Shown here: piece by piece, positions 1 to 6,314 of the stretch
How the letters are laid out: every line of letters begins with the position of its first letter
Numbering within the stretch: position 1 is the first letter of the stretch
The notes under the pieces: generated by a model
What the model saw: the letters and a program-made list of their open reading frames with translations, nothing else
The model's database searches: none
Told to the model about the DNA's origin: nothing
Source of the DNA: Sulfurovum sp.
Lineage (GTDB): Bacteria; Campylobacterota; Campylobacteria; Campylobacterales; Sulfurovaceae
NCBI GenBank assembly: GCA_026193735.1
Contig: JAPHUJ010000159.1
Coordinates: 1 to 6,379, forward strand
Length of the DNA stretch: 6,379 nt
Direction: 5' to 3'
Program-made: the position numbers and the translations under genes

Positions 1-256
1 CCTCACTACCAAAAAAAGTCACTGTTGCACCTTCATAAGATTTATCAAAGTCTATAGCTTCTCTTACTTTGTCTATGGGTGCCTTACCTTCGTATTTCAC
101 TTGAATGAGGGTACCACCGGCAAAGTCTATCCCATAGTTAAACCCTTTACCTATGATCAAGCCCAGAGCAAGTACAAGTACCGTTACAGAGAGTAAACCA
201 AAACGTTTACTCTTGCTCATCAGAGAAAGAGGTTTTTTATATTTAAAAATTTCCAT
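1..256 (-). CDS. secF: Protein translocase subunit SecF (N-terminal part, cut by window edge)
   Basis: Inner-membrane partner of SecD in the SecDF complex, which uses the proton motive force to aid late steps of Sec-dependent export. I translated the minus strand from the ATG at 256; 85 codons are visible before the window ends. A short basic N-terminus is followed by a membrane segment at about residues 18-37, then the SecF hallmark GIDFAGGT at 42-49 and the start of the first periplasmic region. The remaining membrane helices, including the one expected to carry the proton-path arginine, lie outside the window. The ATG shares its A with the last base of the secD stop (TAATG), so translation is probably coupled. 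An AGAGGA ribosome binding site sits at 266-271 inside the end of secD. The assignment is firm despite the truncation because of the motif and its place after secD. Confidence 0.95.
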   Translation of the reverse strand, partial: MEIFKYKKPLSLMSKSKRFGLLSVTVLVLALGLIIGKGFNYGIDFAGGTLIQVKYEGKAPIDKVREAIDFDKSYEGATVTFFGSE

Positions 257-1860
257 TATTTTGTTTCCTCTGTCTTAATACCAAACCAGAAACCCAGTTT
301 TTTCTTATCTATCTTTGGCAGTATCCATTGGTAAATACCATGTGTTCCTACAATAGCAGTAAGCATAGATGCCATAATACCGATACTCATCGTAAGTGCA
401 AAACCTTTTATGGCGCCTGTACCATACACATAAAGTACTGTTGCTGCGATCAGTGTGGTAACGTTAGCATCCCAAATAGCAGTAAAAGCGTTGCTGTATC
501 CATCTTCTATAGATTTACCAACAGATTTACCTTCATAGAGCAATTCCCTAATACGTTCAGTAATGATAACATTCGCATCCACTGCCATACCGACAGTAAG
601 AACGATACCTGCCATACCTGGTAAAGTAAGTGTTGCGCCAAAAAGTGACATGATCGCAAGTATCAGGAAGAGGTTTCCTATAAGTGCGACATTTGCCACG
701 ACTCCTGCCATACCATAGTAAATCACCATAAAAATGACGACCAGAATAAACCCAAGTACAAGTGCCATAGAACTTGATCTGATACTGTCTGCGCCTAAAC
801 TTGGCCCTACAGAACGTTTTTCCATCACATATACAGGTGCAAGTAATGCTCCTGAGCGAAGTGCAATAGCAAGGTCATGTGCTTCTGAGAGTTCAAATCT
901 TCCGCTTATCTGTACACGACCACCACCGATGCGTTCGTTGATGTTTGGTGCAGAATACACCATGTTATCTAAAACAACTGCCATACGTTTACCTACACTC
1001 ACTCCCGTAAAGTCACCAAAAATTTTGGCTCCCTGTCCGTTAAGTGTAAAGTTGATGACGGGCTGATTGTTCTCATCAAAGCCCACTTTTGCATCTGTCA
1101 GCATAGAACCATCAAGTACAGGAATGGCACGAAGCAAATATTTTTCAGGAGTGTTTACATCTGTGAGTATTACATCACCAAAACTTCTAGCTTCATCCAC
1201 ACTCATCGTGTTTACTCTTGCCGCTCTGTCTTCATCTACAGCCATAAGTTGAAGGTGTGCCGCACGGGCAATAAGTTCACGGATCCGCTGTTCATCTTCT
1301 TGCGTTTTGATACCCGGTACTTCTACAAGGATTTTATCTTCACCCTGTTTTGCTACCGTCGGTTCTGCAAGTCCGAACTCATTGAGTCTGTTTCTGATCG
1401 TATCTACAGCTTGTTGAATGGCATTTTGTTTAGTACGTGTTACTTCTTCTTCTGTCATAGTCAGTGAAAACTTCAATCCATTTTCACTCACTACTGTACC
1501 TTCAAGCTCTTTTTTCAGAAGTGTATTGGCTTTTGCCACATCATCTCCATCAAGAAGTTCAAAAGTAATTTTTTCACCATCCACCATGCGAAGTTCATCA
1601 AAGATGATCTCTGCATCATCAAAGATGTACTTCACTGATGCCGCCATAGACTTAATACGTGACTCAATAGCAATTTCACTTTTGATACCAAGAAGCATGT
1701 GAAGTCCACCTTGAAGGTCAAGCCCTAAAGTGATCTTCTTTCCACTTTCACTTTGCGTCAAAGAAGGAATAGAAAAAACAACACCGAAAATAAGTGCAAA
1801 AATAAAAAGGATTACCCTGAAATTAAGCGTTTTCACCCAATTCAACCTTTTTTGCAACAT
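256..1860 (-). CDS. secD: Protein translocase subunit SecD
   Basis: Large subunit of the SecDF export motor in the inner membrane. From the ATG at 1860 it has 534 residues: a membrane helix at about 14-34, the SecD motif LGLDLQGG at 45-52, a large periplasmic domain with the conserved stretch around 151-173 (IRNRLNEFGLAEPTV), then five predicted helices between about 363 and 508. The helix motif GMAVDANVIITERIRE at 424-439 carries D428, which matches the family's proton-relay aspartate. The length is near what I recall for Campylobacterota and shorter than the 615-residue E. coli protein. The start is uncertain. The ATG at 1860 overlaps yajC by 38 bases and has no good ribosome binding site. 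A GTG at 1836 has AAAAAAGG nine bases upstream and would give 526 residues beginning MKTLNF. The coordinates give the outer limit. It is the middle gene of yajC-secD-secF. Confidence 0.97.
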   Translation of the reverse strand: MLQKRLNWVKTLNFRVILFIFALIFGVVFSIPSLTQSESGKKITLGLDLQGGLHMLLGIKSEIAIESRIKSMAASVKYIFDDAEIIFDELRMVDGEKITFELLDGDDVAKANTLLKKELEGTVVSENGLKFSLTMTEEEVTRTKQNAIQQAVDTIRNRLNEFGLAEPTVAKQGEDKILVEVPGIKTQEDEQRIRELIARAAHLQLMAVDEDRAARVNTMSVDEARSFGDVILTDVNTPEKYLLRAIPVLDGSMLTDAKVGFDENNQPVINFTLNGQGAKIFGDFTGVSVGKRMAVVLDNMVYSAPNINERIGGGRVQISGRFELSEAHDLAIALRSGALLAPVYVMEKRSVGPSLGADSIRSSSMALVLGFILVVIFMVIYYGMAGVVANVALIGNLFLILAIMSLFGATLTLPGMAGIVLTVGMAVDANVIITERIRELLYEGKSVGKSIEDGYSNAFTAIWDANVTTLIAATVLYVYGTGAIKGFALTMSIGIMASMLTAIVGTHGIYQWILPKIDKKKLGFWFGIKTEETK

Positions 1861-2095
1861 ATGCTCTATCGAGTTTCACAATAGTGTCATCATTTAGTTT
1901 GATTTTGATAAAATCTGCTTCAGGTTTAACGATTACTGCCATAAGACCACCCGTTGTGATAATATTATCGCCTTTTTCAAGGCTTTCAAGCATTGCTTTA
2001 TGCGCTTTTTGATGTTGTTGCTGCGGTCGGATAATCAAAAAATAGAAAATCGCAAATAAGATGATGAGGGGTAAAAATGAACCAAGTTGTTCCAT
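1823..2095 (-). CDS. yajC: Preprotein translocase subunit YajC
   Basis: Small single-span inner-membrane protein that associates with SecDF and the SecYEG/YidC machinery. The 90 residues show one hydrophobic helix at about 5-22, the family's RPQQQ just after it (23-27), a basic amphipathic stretch, and the conserved GDNIITTGGL at 42-51 starting the cytoplasmic beta-rich domain. Length and layout are normal for the family. The ATG at 2095 is supported by AAAGG six bases upstream on the minus strand. It is the first gene of the minus-strand arm and stands head-to-head with lnt, with 11 bases between the two start codons. Its end overlaps the beginning of secD. Confidence 0.96.
   Translation of the reverse strand: MEQLGSFLPLIILFAIFYFLIIRPQQQHQKAHKAMLESLEKGDNIITTGGLMAVIVKPEADFIKIKLNDDTIVKLDRAYVAKKVELGENA
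1846..1853 (-). promoter_or_regulatory. Ribosome binding site favouring a GTG start for secD at 1836
   Basis: On the minus strand this reads AAAAAAGG, with nine bases before a GTG at 1836-1834 that is in frame with secD. The first ATG at 1860 has only a weak GAG three bases upstream. The run lies within the last codons of yajC (Ala-Lys-Lys-Val), so the bases serve both purposes. If the GTG is used, the secD/yajC overlap shrinks from 38 to 14 bases. Confidence 0.5.
1958..1969. repeat. 12-base perfect palindrome inside yajC
   Basis: GATAATATTATC is its own reverse complement. It lies in yajC codons for the conserved Asp-Asn-Ile-Ile stretch, so the AT-rich codons can explain it. It is about 140 bases upstream of the lnt start. 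No second copy was noticed, and there is no direct evidence that it binds a regulator. Confidence 0.3.
2030..2035 (+). promoter_or_regulatory. Weak candidate -10 for the lnt arm, inside yajC
   Basis: GATAAT matches five of six bases of the consensus -10. A poor TTGATG lies 15 bases upstream (2009-2014). Campylobacterota promoters often lack a clear -35, so the -10 alone is weak evidence. Because only 11 bases separate the two divergent start codons, any nearby lnt promoter has to lie within yajC. This is the nearest reasonable match by eye. Confidence 0.2.
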
Positions 2096-2106
2096 GGAAA
2101 GCCTTT
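2096..2106. promoter_or_regulatory. Shared divergent ribosome binding region between yajC and lnt
   Basis: These 11 bases are the whole gap between the yajC start codon (2095 leftward) and the chosen lnt start codon (2107 rightward). The plus strand reads GGAAAG at 2096-2101, a ribosome binding site for lnt. The minus strand reads AAAGG (2106-2102), one for yajC with six bases of spacing. The core is a near-palindrome, AAAG-C-CTTT, so one segment serves both strands. There is no room here for promoters. Confidence 0.65.
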
Positions 2107-3369
2107 ATGAATAAAATTAGCCATTATTTTAGCACTTTAGAACTAACAAGAGGCTTTTTTATAGCACTTTTAAGTTCGGGCTTTATATACCTAAATCATT
2201 GGGGATACTCACATCCTCTTGTAAACACCATCCTGGGAGTTACTGCACTCTATGTATTACTACGAGAAGGACGAAGGACCTGGTTCACATCGGGTTTATT
2301 TATAGGATTATTTTGGTTTTGGTGGATCGCCTTAAGCCTTCAACATTATGGAATGATTTGGGCTGTACCCGTAGAAATAGTCATTATCATGTTAAGCTAC
2401 GGGACACTCTTTTGGCTGTTTGCATGGATATCAGAAAAACTCTCCTCTACACTTTCTCTGCCTTCGGTCTTATGTAAAACTTTTTTTCTTTTCTTTTTTA
2501 GCTACGTCCATCCTTTTGGTTTTGACTGGTTCAAACCAGAACTGATGTTTGTCGAAAGTTATCTTGGTATCGAAAAATGGCAGTTTGCATTTATCTTACT
2601 GGGTGTGGGTTTGAGCATTTGGAAAAAACAGTTATGGTATCTTCTTATCATTTCATTTGCGTATCAACCGAATCTTTCAACATCTGGTAAATTGACAGAG
2701 GATATCACATTGATCACCACCCATACCTCAGTCCATGACAAATGGAATGAGACACTTCATGGTGTACAGTTTGAAAACATTTTCAAAAGCATAGACAAAG
2801 CCATAGAAGCAAAAAAAAGGCTCATTATACTTCCAGAATCTGTCTTCCCTATTTTCGTCAACCGCTCACAAAAGCTCATAGACAAATTGCAGGAAAAAGC
2901 CAAAGATATCTCCATCGTTACAGGCGGACTCTACTGGGATGGCAAAACACCGCGAAACTCAACGTATATTTTTACAAATAATAAAATTTCTGTAGCCAAT
3001 AAAGTAGTACTTGTCCCTTTTGGAGAAAGCAATCCTCTGCCGGACTTTTTAAGCGACTGGGTCAATAAAATATTTTATGATGGTGCAGTAGACTACGTAG
3101 CAAGTAAAAATGTCATAGACTATAAAATAAATGGAAAAACCTACAGAAATGCCATCTGCTTTGAAGCTACCAGCGAGCGACTCTATGAAGGCAGGCCGCA
3201 AAACATGATCGTTCTAAGCAACAATGGCTGGTTTACACCATCTATAGAACCTACTTTACAAAAACTATTGTTACAATACTATAGTAAAAAGTATGATACA
3301 ACTATCTATCATGCAGTCAATATGTCAGAGTCGTATGTCATTCAAAACGGTATGCTTATAAAGGATTAA
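2107..3369 (+). CDS. lnt: Apolipoprotein N-acyltransferase Lnt (short C-terminus)
   Basis: Transfers a third acyl chain from phospholipid to the N-terminal cysteine of lipoproteins, the last step of lipoprotein maturation, in the inner membrane with its active site facing the periplasm. From the ATG at 2107 it has 420 residues: about seven hydrophobic helices between 13 and 188, then a nitrilase-like domain. The catalytic triad is visible: E244 in LPESVFP, K299 in NKVVLVPFGE and C351 in AICFEA. E307 and E353 also match conserved glutamates, and SNNGWF at 371-376 matches the family's NDAWF region. The protein ends about where the E. coli enzyme still has some 55 residues, including its last helix. 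An upstream ATG at 2077 has a good GAGGGG site but would run 19 bases into yajC head-to-head, so I chose 2107 with GGAAAG. yidD follows after one base. Confidence 0.93.
   Translation: MNKISHYFSTLELTRGFFIALLSSGFIYLNHWGYSHPLVNTILGVTALYVLLREGRRTWFTSGLFIGLFWFWWIALSLQHYGMIWAVPVEIVIIMLSYGTLFWLFAWISEKLSSTLSLPSVLCKTFFLFFFSYVHPFGFDWFKPELMFVESYLGIEKWQFAFILLGVGLSIWKKQLWYLLIISFAYQPNLSTSGKLTEDITLITTHTSVHDKWNETLHGVQFENIFKSIDKAIEAKKRLIILPESVFPIFVNRSQKLIDKLQEKAKDISIVTGGLYWDGKTPRNSTYIFTNNKISVANKVVLVPFGESNPLPDFLSDWVNKIFYDGAVDYVASKNVIDYKINGKTYRNAICFEATSERLYEGRPQNMIVLSNNGWFTPSIEPTLQKLLLQYYSKKYDTTIYHAVNMSESYVIQNGMLIKD
2126..2134 (-). promoter_or_regulatory. Candidate extended -10 promoter for yajC-secD-secF, inside lnt
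   Basis: The minus strand reads TGCTAAAAT, an extended -10 (TGn followed by TAAAAT, five of six bases of consensus). A start of transcription about seven bases downstream would give a leader of roughly 24 bases, which suits the AAAGG site before yajC. No convincing -35 is seen at the usual distance, which is common in this phylum. It lies in the first codons of lnt. Confidence 0.4.
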
Positions 3370-3370
3370 A

Positions 3371-3733
3371 ATGGCCAATTTCTGGATAGCTCCCATCAAA
3401 GGCTATCAGTACATTTCAAAAATGTTACCTGCTTCCTGCCGTTACTATCCTTCCTGTTCCGAATATGCCAAATGGCAATTTGAATTTAATGCTCCGCATA
3501 AGGCATTTGCGGCAAGTTCTTTACGTATTTTACGGTGTAATCAGTTTTTTAAGGGTGGCATTGACTATCCAGTAGTGCACTTTAATCCTCCAAAGACTAC
3601 AGCTTTACTCAAACTTAATGCATTTTGTGGCAAAATTAAAGTAATCTATTGGTTGGTACCCAAAAGTACTAACCCAAATAATTCAAGCTATTACGTTTTA
3701 AAGGACTTTGATGCAATTAACCGCGCCACTTGA
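3371..3733 (+). CDS. yidD: Membrane protein insertion efficiency factor YidD
   Basis: Small membrane-associated protein that assists YidC-dependent insertion of inner-membrane proteins; the exact mechanism is not settled. The family core is clear: GYQYIS at 11-16, CRYYPSCSEYA at 23-33 and LRILRC followed by FFKGGIDYPV at 51-68, with the conserved cysteines C23, C29 and C56. At 120 residues it is longer than the 85-residue E. coli protein. The extra 50 or so residues form a tail containing VIYWLVPK (91-98) and YYVLKDFD (107-114), which I think is a lineage feature. The ATG has AAAGGA five bases upstream and starts one base after the lnt stop. Its end overlaps pyrC by 23 bases. yidD usually sits with rpmH, rnpA and yidC; here it lies between lnt and pyrC. 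Confidence 0.93.
   Translation: MANFWIAPIKGYQYISKMLPASCRYYPSCSEYAKWQFEFNAPHKAFAASSLRILRCNQFFKGGIDYPVVHFNPPKTTALLKLNAFCGKIKVIYWLVPKSTNPNNSSYYVLKDFDAINRAT
3701..3705 (+). promoter_or_regulatory. Ribosome binding site setting the pyrC start at 3711
   Basis: AAGGA lies five bases before the ATG at 3711. A TTG directly before that ATG (3708) is in frame but would leave only two bases of spacing, so the ATG is the better start. The site lies inside the last codons of yidD, so pyrC translation probably depends on or competes with yidD translation. Confidence 0.65.
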
Positions 3734-4721
3734 CATGCACCTACACCTCAGAGATGGGGAAATGTTAGAAAATATTGCTAAAAGCTCAGCAAGTACTTTT
3801 TCAGGTGCGATCATCATGCCTAACCTTGTACCTCCGGTTAGCAGTAAAGAAGAGATCATTGCTTATAGACAACGTATTATGGCTGCTGTGGGTAATGAAA
3901 AATTCACACCTTATATGACACTCTTTTTCAAACCTTCTTATGATAAAAAATTTTTAGAATCCGTCAAAGATGAGATCACAGCCATTAAACTCTACCCTGC
4001 AGGTATCACTACGAATTCAGAAGGCGGAGTGAGTGGTTTTGATGTAGATGAATTACGCCCTGCACTTGAAGCGATGAGTGAACTGAACATCCCACTTTGT
4101 GTACATGGAGAGACAAACGGCTTTGTCATGGACAGAGAAGCAGAATTTGTACGTATTTATGAAAAGTTGGCAACAGCTTTTCCTAAACTAAAGATCATTA
4201 TGGAACATATCACAACCAAAGAGAGTGTAGAAGCCTTAGATAAATTTGAAAACCTTTATGCCACTATCACCTTGCATCACCTTCTCATCACGCTTGATGA
4301 TGTAGCAGGAGGTATGCTCAAACCACACTTATTTTGTAAACCTATTGCAAAACGCCCGGAAGACAGGGAAGCTCTGCTCAAAATAGCATTAGCAGCACAC
4401 CCTAAAGTTATGTTCGGGTCAGACTCTGCTCCACATCCAAAACATGCCAAAGAGTCTTGTGGCTGTGCAGCTGGTGTCTTTACTGCACCCATAGCCTTGC
4501 AGGTCTTGGCTGAACTTTTTGAACATGAAAATGCTTCACTTGAAAAGCTTCAAGCCTTTGTTTCGGGTAATGCACAAAACATCTATGATGTCTCCCCTTT
4601 GGCTAAAACAGTGACACTTGAGAAAAAAACGTTTACTGTACCTTCAGACTACAATGGCGTTGTACCTATGTTTGCAGATGAAAAAATAGCATACAGTATT
4701 AAAGAAGTTAGAAATGGATAA
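3711..4721 (+). CDS. pyrC: Dihydroorotase (class II, E. coli PyrC type)
   Basis: Catalyses the reversible ring closure of N-carbamoyl-L-aspartate to dihydroorotate, the third step of pyrimidine synthesis, in the cytoplasm with a two-zinc centre. The 336 residues contain every expected ligand: H10 and H12 in DMHLHLRDG, K93 in IKLYPAG (the carboxylated bridging lysine), H132 in CVHGE, H166 in MEHITT and D238 in FGSDSAPH. R14, N38 and H242 match substrate-binding positions. The stretch TTNSEGGV at 100-107 corresponds to the mobile substrate loop of the E. coli enzyme, and KESCGCAAGVF at 247-257 is also typical. E. coli PyrC has 348 residues, so the length is normal. The start codon overlaps yidD by 23 bases, and the stop overlaps the carbonic anhydrase start by 8. 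No other pyrimidine gene is in the window. Confidence 0.97.
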   Translation: MQLTAPLDMHLHLRDGEMLENIAKSSASTFSGAIIMPNLVPPVSSKEEIIAYRQRIMAAVGNEKFTPYMTLFFKPSYDKKFLESVKDEITAIKLYPAGITTNSEGGVSGFDVDELRPALEAMSELNIPLCVHGETNGFVMDREAEFVRIYEKLATAFPKLKIIMEHITTKESVEALDKFENLYATITLHHLLITLDDVAGGMLKPHLFCKPIAKRPEDREALLKIALAAHPKVMFGSDSAPHPKHAKESCGCAAGVFTAPIALQVLAELFEHENASLEKLQAFVSGNAQNIYDVSPLAKTVTLEKKTFTVPSDYNGVVPMFADEKIAYSIKEVRNG

Positions 4722-5358
4722 CAGATTAAAAGAGTTTGAAAAAGGACATGAAGCCTTTAAACAAGTAAAGTTCAATCAAAGTAAAGAACGTTTTAAAAAA
4801 CTTGTTGCAGAAGGCCAAAATCCTAAAGCACTTTTTATTGGTTGCAGTGATTCACGTGTGATGCCTGCGATGATCACAGGAGCTAAACCCGGTGATCTCT
4901 TCATTGTCAGAAACATCGGTAACTTTGTTGCACCCTACAAGCCAGATGCAGATTACCATGCAACTGCCTCTGCCATAGAGTACGCGGTAAGCATCTTGGA
5001 AGTTTCAGATATCATTGTCTGCGGACATTCTGACTGTGGTGCCATCGCTTCTCTATTCAAAGATATAGATCAGACTGCCGAGAATATCCATACCATCAAA
5101 TGGCTTGAGTTGGGTGCTGAAGCCAAAAAAGTAGCACTGCTTGCGTACAAGCATGATTCTGAAGATGTGATGCTTCGATACACAGAAAAAATGTCAGTGG
5201 TATACCAGCTGGATAACCTTCTCACCTATCCTGCAGTAAAAAGAAGGGTAAAGGAAGGCACACTCTTTTTACATGGATGGCACTACGATATTGAAGATGG
5301 TAACATTACATACTATGATGATGAAAATTATGAATTTAAAGCACTTACTCAAAAATAA
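4714..5358 (+). CDS. Beta-class carbonic anhydrase
   Basis: Interconverts CO2 and bicarbonate with one zinc per subunit in the cytoplasm. The 214 residues show the beta-class signature: CSDSRV at 44-49, giving zinc ligand C44 and the catalytic D46-R48 pair, and CGHSDCGA at 103-110, giving zinc ligands H105 and C108. Further family stretches are RNIGN at 66-70, ASAIEYAV at 85-92, LLTYPAVKRRV at 169-179 and LHGWHYDI at 186-193. The length fits the plant/CynT-like branch. No signal peptide is seen, so it is cytoplasmic. The start lies eight bases inside pyrC with only a weak purine-rich site before it (AAGAAG), so translation is probably coupled. Bicarbonate is consumed by carbamoyl-phosphate synthetase early in pyrimidine synthesis and by carboxylases in autotrophs; either could explain the placement, which is inference. 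No symbol is given because can, cynT and canB are used loosely. Confidence 0.95.
   Translation: MDNRLKEFEKGHEAFKQVKFNQSKERFKKLVAEGQNPKALFIGCSDSRVMPAMITGAKPGDLFIVRNIGNFVAPYKPDADYHATASAIEYAVSILEVSDIIVCGHSDCGAIASLFKDIDQTAENIHTIKWLELGAEAKKVALLAYKHDSEDVMLRYTEKMSVVYQLDNLLTYPAVKRRVKEGTLFLHGWHYDIEDGNITYYDDENYEFKALTQK
5291..5319 (+). promoter_or_regulatory. Candidate promoter for cysK, inside the carbonic anhydrase gene
   Basis: TTGAAG (5291-5296, four of six bases of consensus) and TATGAT (5314-5319, five of six) are separated by exactly 17 bases. Initiation near 5326 would give a leader of roughly 68 bases before cysK. cysK is the only plus-strand gene with a spacer in front, which makes a separate start more plausible, but matches of this quality arise by chance in AT-rich DNA. 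Confidence 0.25.
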
Positions 5359-5393
5359 CTGGATAACATAAGACAAATTAATAAGGATAGTAA

Positions 5394-6314
5394 ATGATTG
5401 CAAATAATATTGAAGAACTTATAGGAAATACACCTTTAGTCAGAATCAATACACTTTCACAAGAAACAGGTACGACCATCTTAGGTAAATGTGAATTTAT
5501 GAATCCTACATCTTCAGTAAAAGATAGAATTGCTTTTAACATGATAAACGAAGCGTTAAAGTCAGGAGATATTGATCAAAATACAACGATCATTGAACCT
5601 ACCAGTGGAAATACTGGTATAGGTCTTGCAGCTATTTGTGCAGCAAAGGGTCTGAAACTTATATTAACGATGCCTGAGTCCATGAGTATAGAACGCCGTA
5701 AAATTCTTATGCATTTAGGTGCAGAACTTGTACTTACTCCTGCATCCGAGGGTATGGGTGGAGCTATAGTGAAAGCATCTGCATTGGAAAAAGAGCTCAA
5801 AAATGCAAAAGTACTCCAGCAATTTAATAATCCAAATAACCCAGATATTCACCGTAAAACAACTGCCCCTGAGATACTGAAAGACACTAGTGGTGATATA
5901 GATATCTTTGTAGCTGCAGTAGGGACAGGCGGTACACTTACAGGTACAGGAGAGGTACTCAAGTCACATATTCCCTCACTTCAAATTATCGCAGTCGAAC
6001 CTACTGATTCCCCTGTCCTTGAAGGCGGAAAAGCAGGACCGCATAAAATCCAGGGGATCGGTGCAGGATTTATACCTGACATACTTAACACAGAAATTTA
6101 TGATGAAGTGCTTGCTGTAAGTAATGAAGCGTCTTTTGCTATGGCGCAAAAAATAGCCAGAGAAGAAGGTTTACTCATTGGTATTTCGGCAGGAGCAAAC
6201 TTGCATGCTGCATACACCATCGCAAGCAGACCAGAAAACAAAGGCAAGACCATTGTCACCATACTATGTGATACTGCGGAACGTTATCTATCCACAGAAC
6301 TATTTGATAGCTAA
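5394..6314 (+). CDS. cysK: Cysteine synthase (O-acetylserine sulfhydrylase)
   Basis: PLP enzyme that makes L-cysteine from O-acetyl-L-serine and sulfide in the cytoplasm. The 306 residues follow the family closely: IGNTPLVR at 10-17, PLP lysine K43 in SSVKDRIA, the substrate loop TSGNTG at 70-75, the phosphate-binding GTGGT at 177-181, QGIGAGF at 220-226, S265 in GISAGA, which should contact the PLP ring nitrogen, and CDTAERYLST at 292-301. The motif around the lysine reads NPTSSVKDR where many CysK enzymes have NPGGSVKDR. CysM-type substrate use is therefore possible, though the rest looks CysK-like. The ATG has AAGGA six bases upstream within a 35-base spacer after the carbonic anhydrase, which contains no leader structure that I can recognise. 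Its stop overlaps the next start (TAATG). Confidence 0.94.
   Translation: MIANNIEELIGNTPLVRINTLSQETGTTILGKCEFMNPTSSVKDRIAFNMINEALKSGDIDQNTTIIEPTSGNTGIGLAAICAAKGLKLILTMPESMSIERRKILMHLGAELVLTPASEGMGGAIVKASALEKELKNAKVLQQFNNPNNPDIHRKTTAPEILKDTSGDIDIFVAAVGTGGTLTGTGEVLKSHIPSLQIIAVEPTDSPVLEGGKAGPHKIQGIGAGFIPDILNTEIYDEVLAVSNEASFAMAQKIAREEGLLIGISAGANLHAAYTIASRPENKGKTIVTILCDTAERYLSTELFDS

Noticed and set aside
1596..1627. Direct repeat CATCAAAGATG, two copies 21 bases apart
   Set aside because: It lies in secD, keeps the reading frame and encodes IFDD...IFDE in the protein; this is a short coding coincidence, not a DNA repeat element.
328..1702. Several plus-strand open frames of 60-110 codons opposite secD
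   Set aside because: They lie antisense to a fully conserved secD, have no recognisable motifs and are cysteine- or serine-rich as expected for shadow frames.
2199..2477. A 92-codon plus-strand frame inside lnt
   Set aside because: It is out of frame within the membrane part of lnt, with no motif; the lnt frame shows clear helices and leads into the catalytic domain.
4277..4492. A 71-codon minus-strand frame opposite pyrC
   Set aside because: It is the antisense shadow of the conserved pyrC region around the zinc ligand D238; no start signal or family match is visible.
5359..5393. A riboswitch or attenuator before cysK
   Set aside because: The spacer is only 35 bases, AT-rich, with no hairpin or uridine tract; it holds the ribosome binding site and nothing else I can recognise.
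5576..5800. A 74-codon minus-strand frame opposite cysK
   Set aside because: It is antisense to the conserved substrate-loop region of cysK, with no independent evidence of coding.
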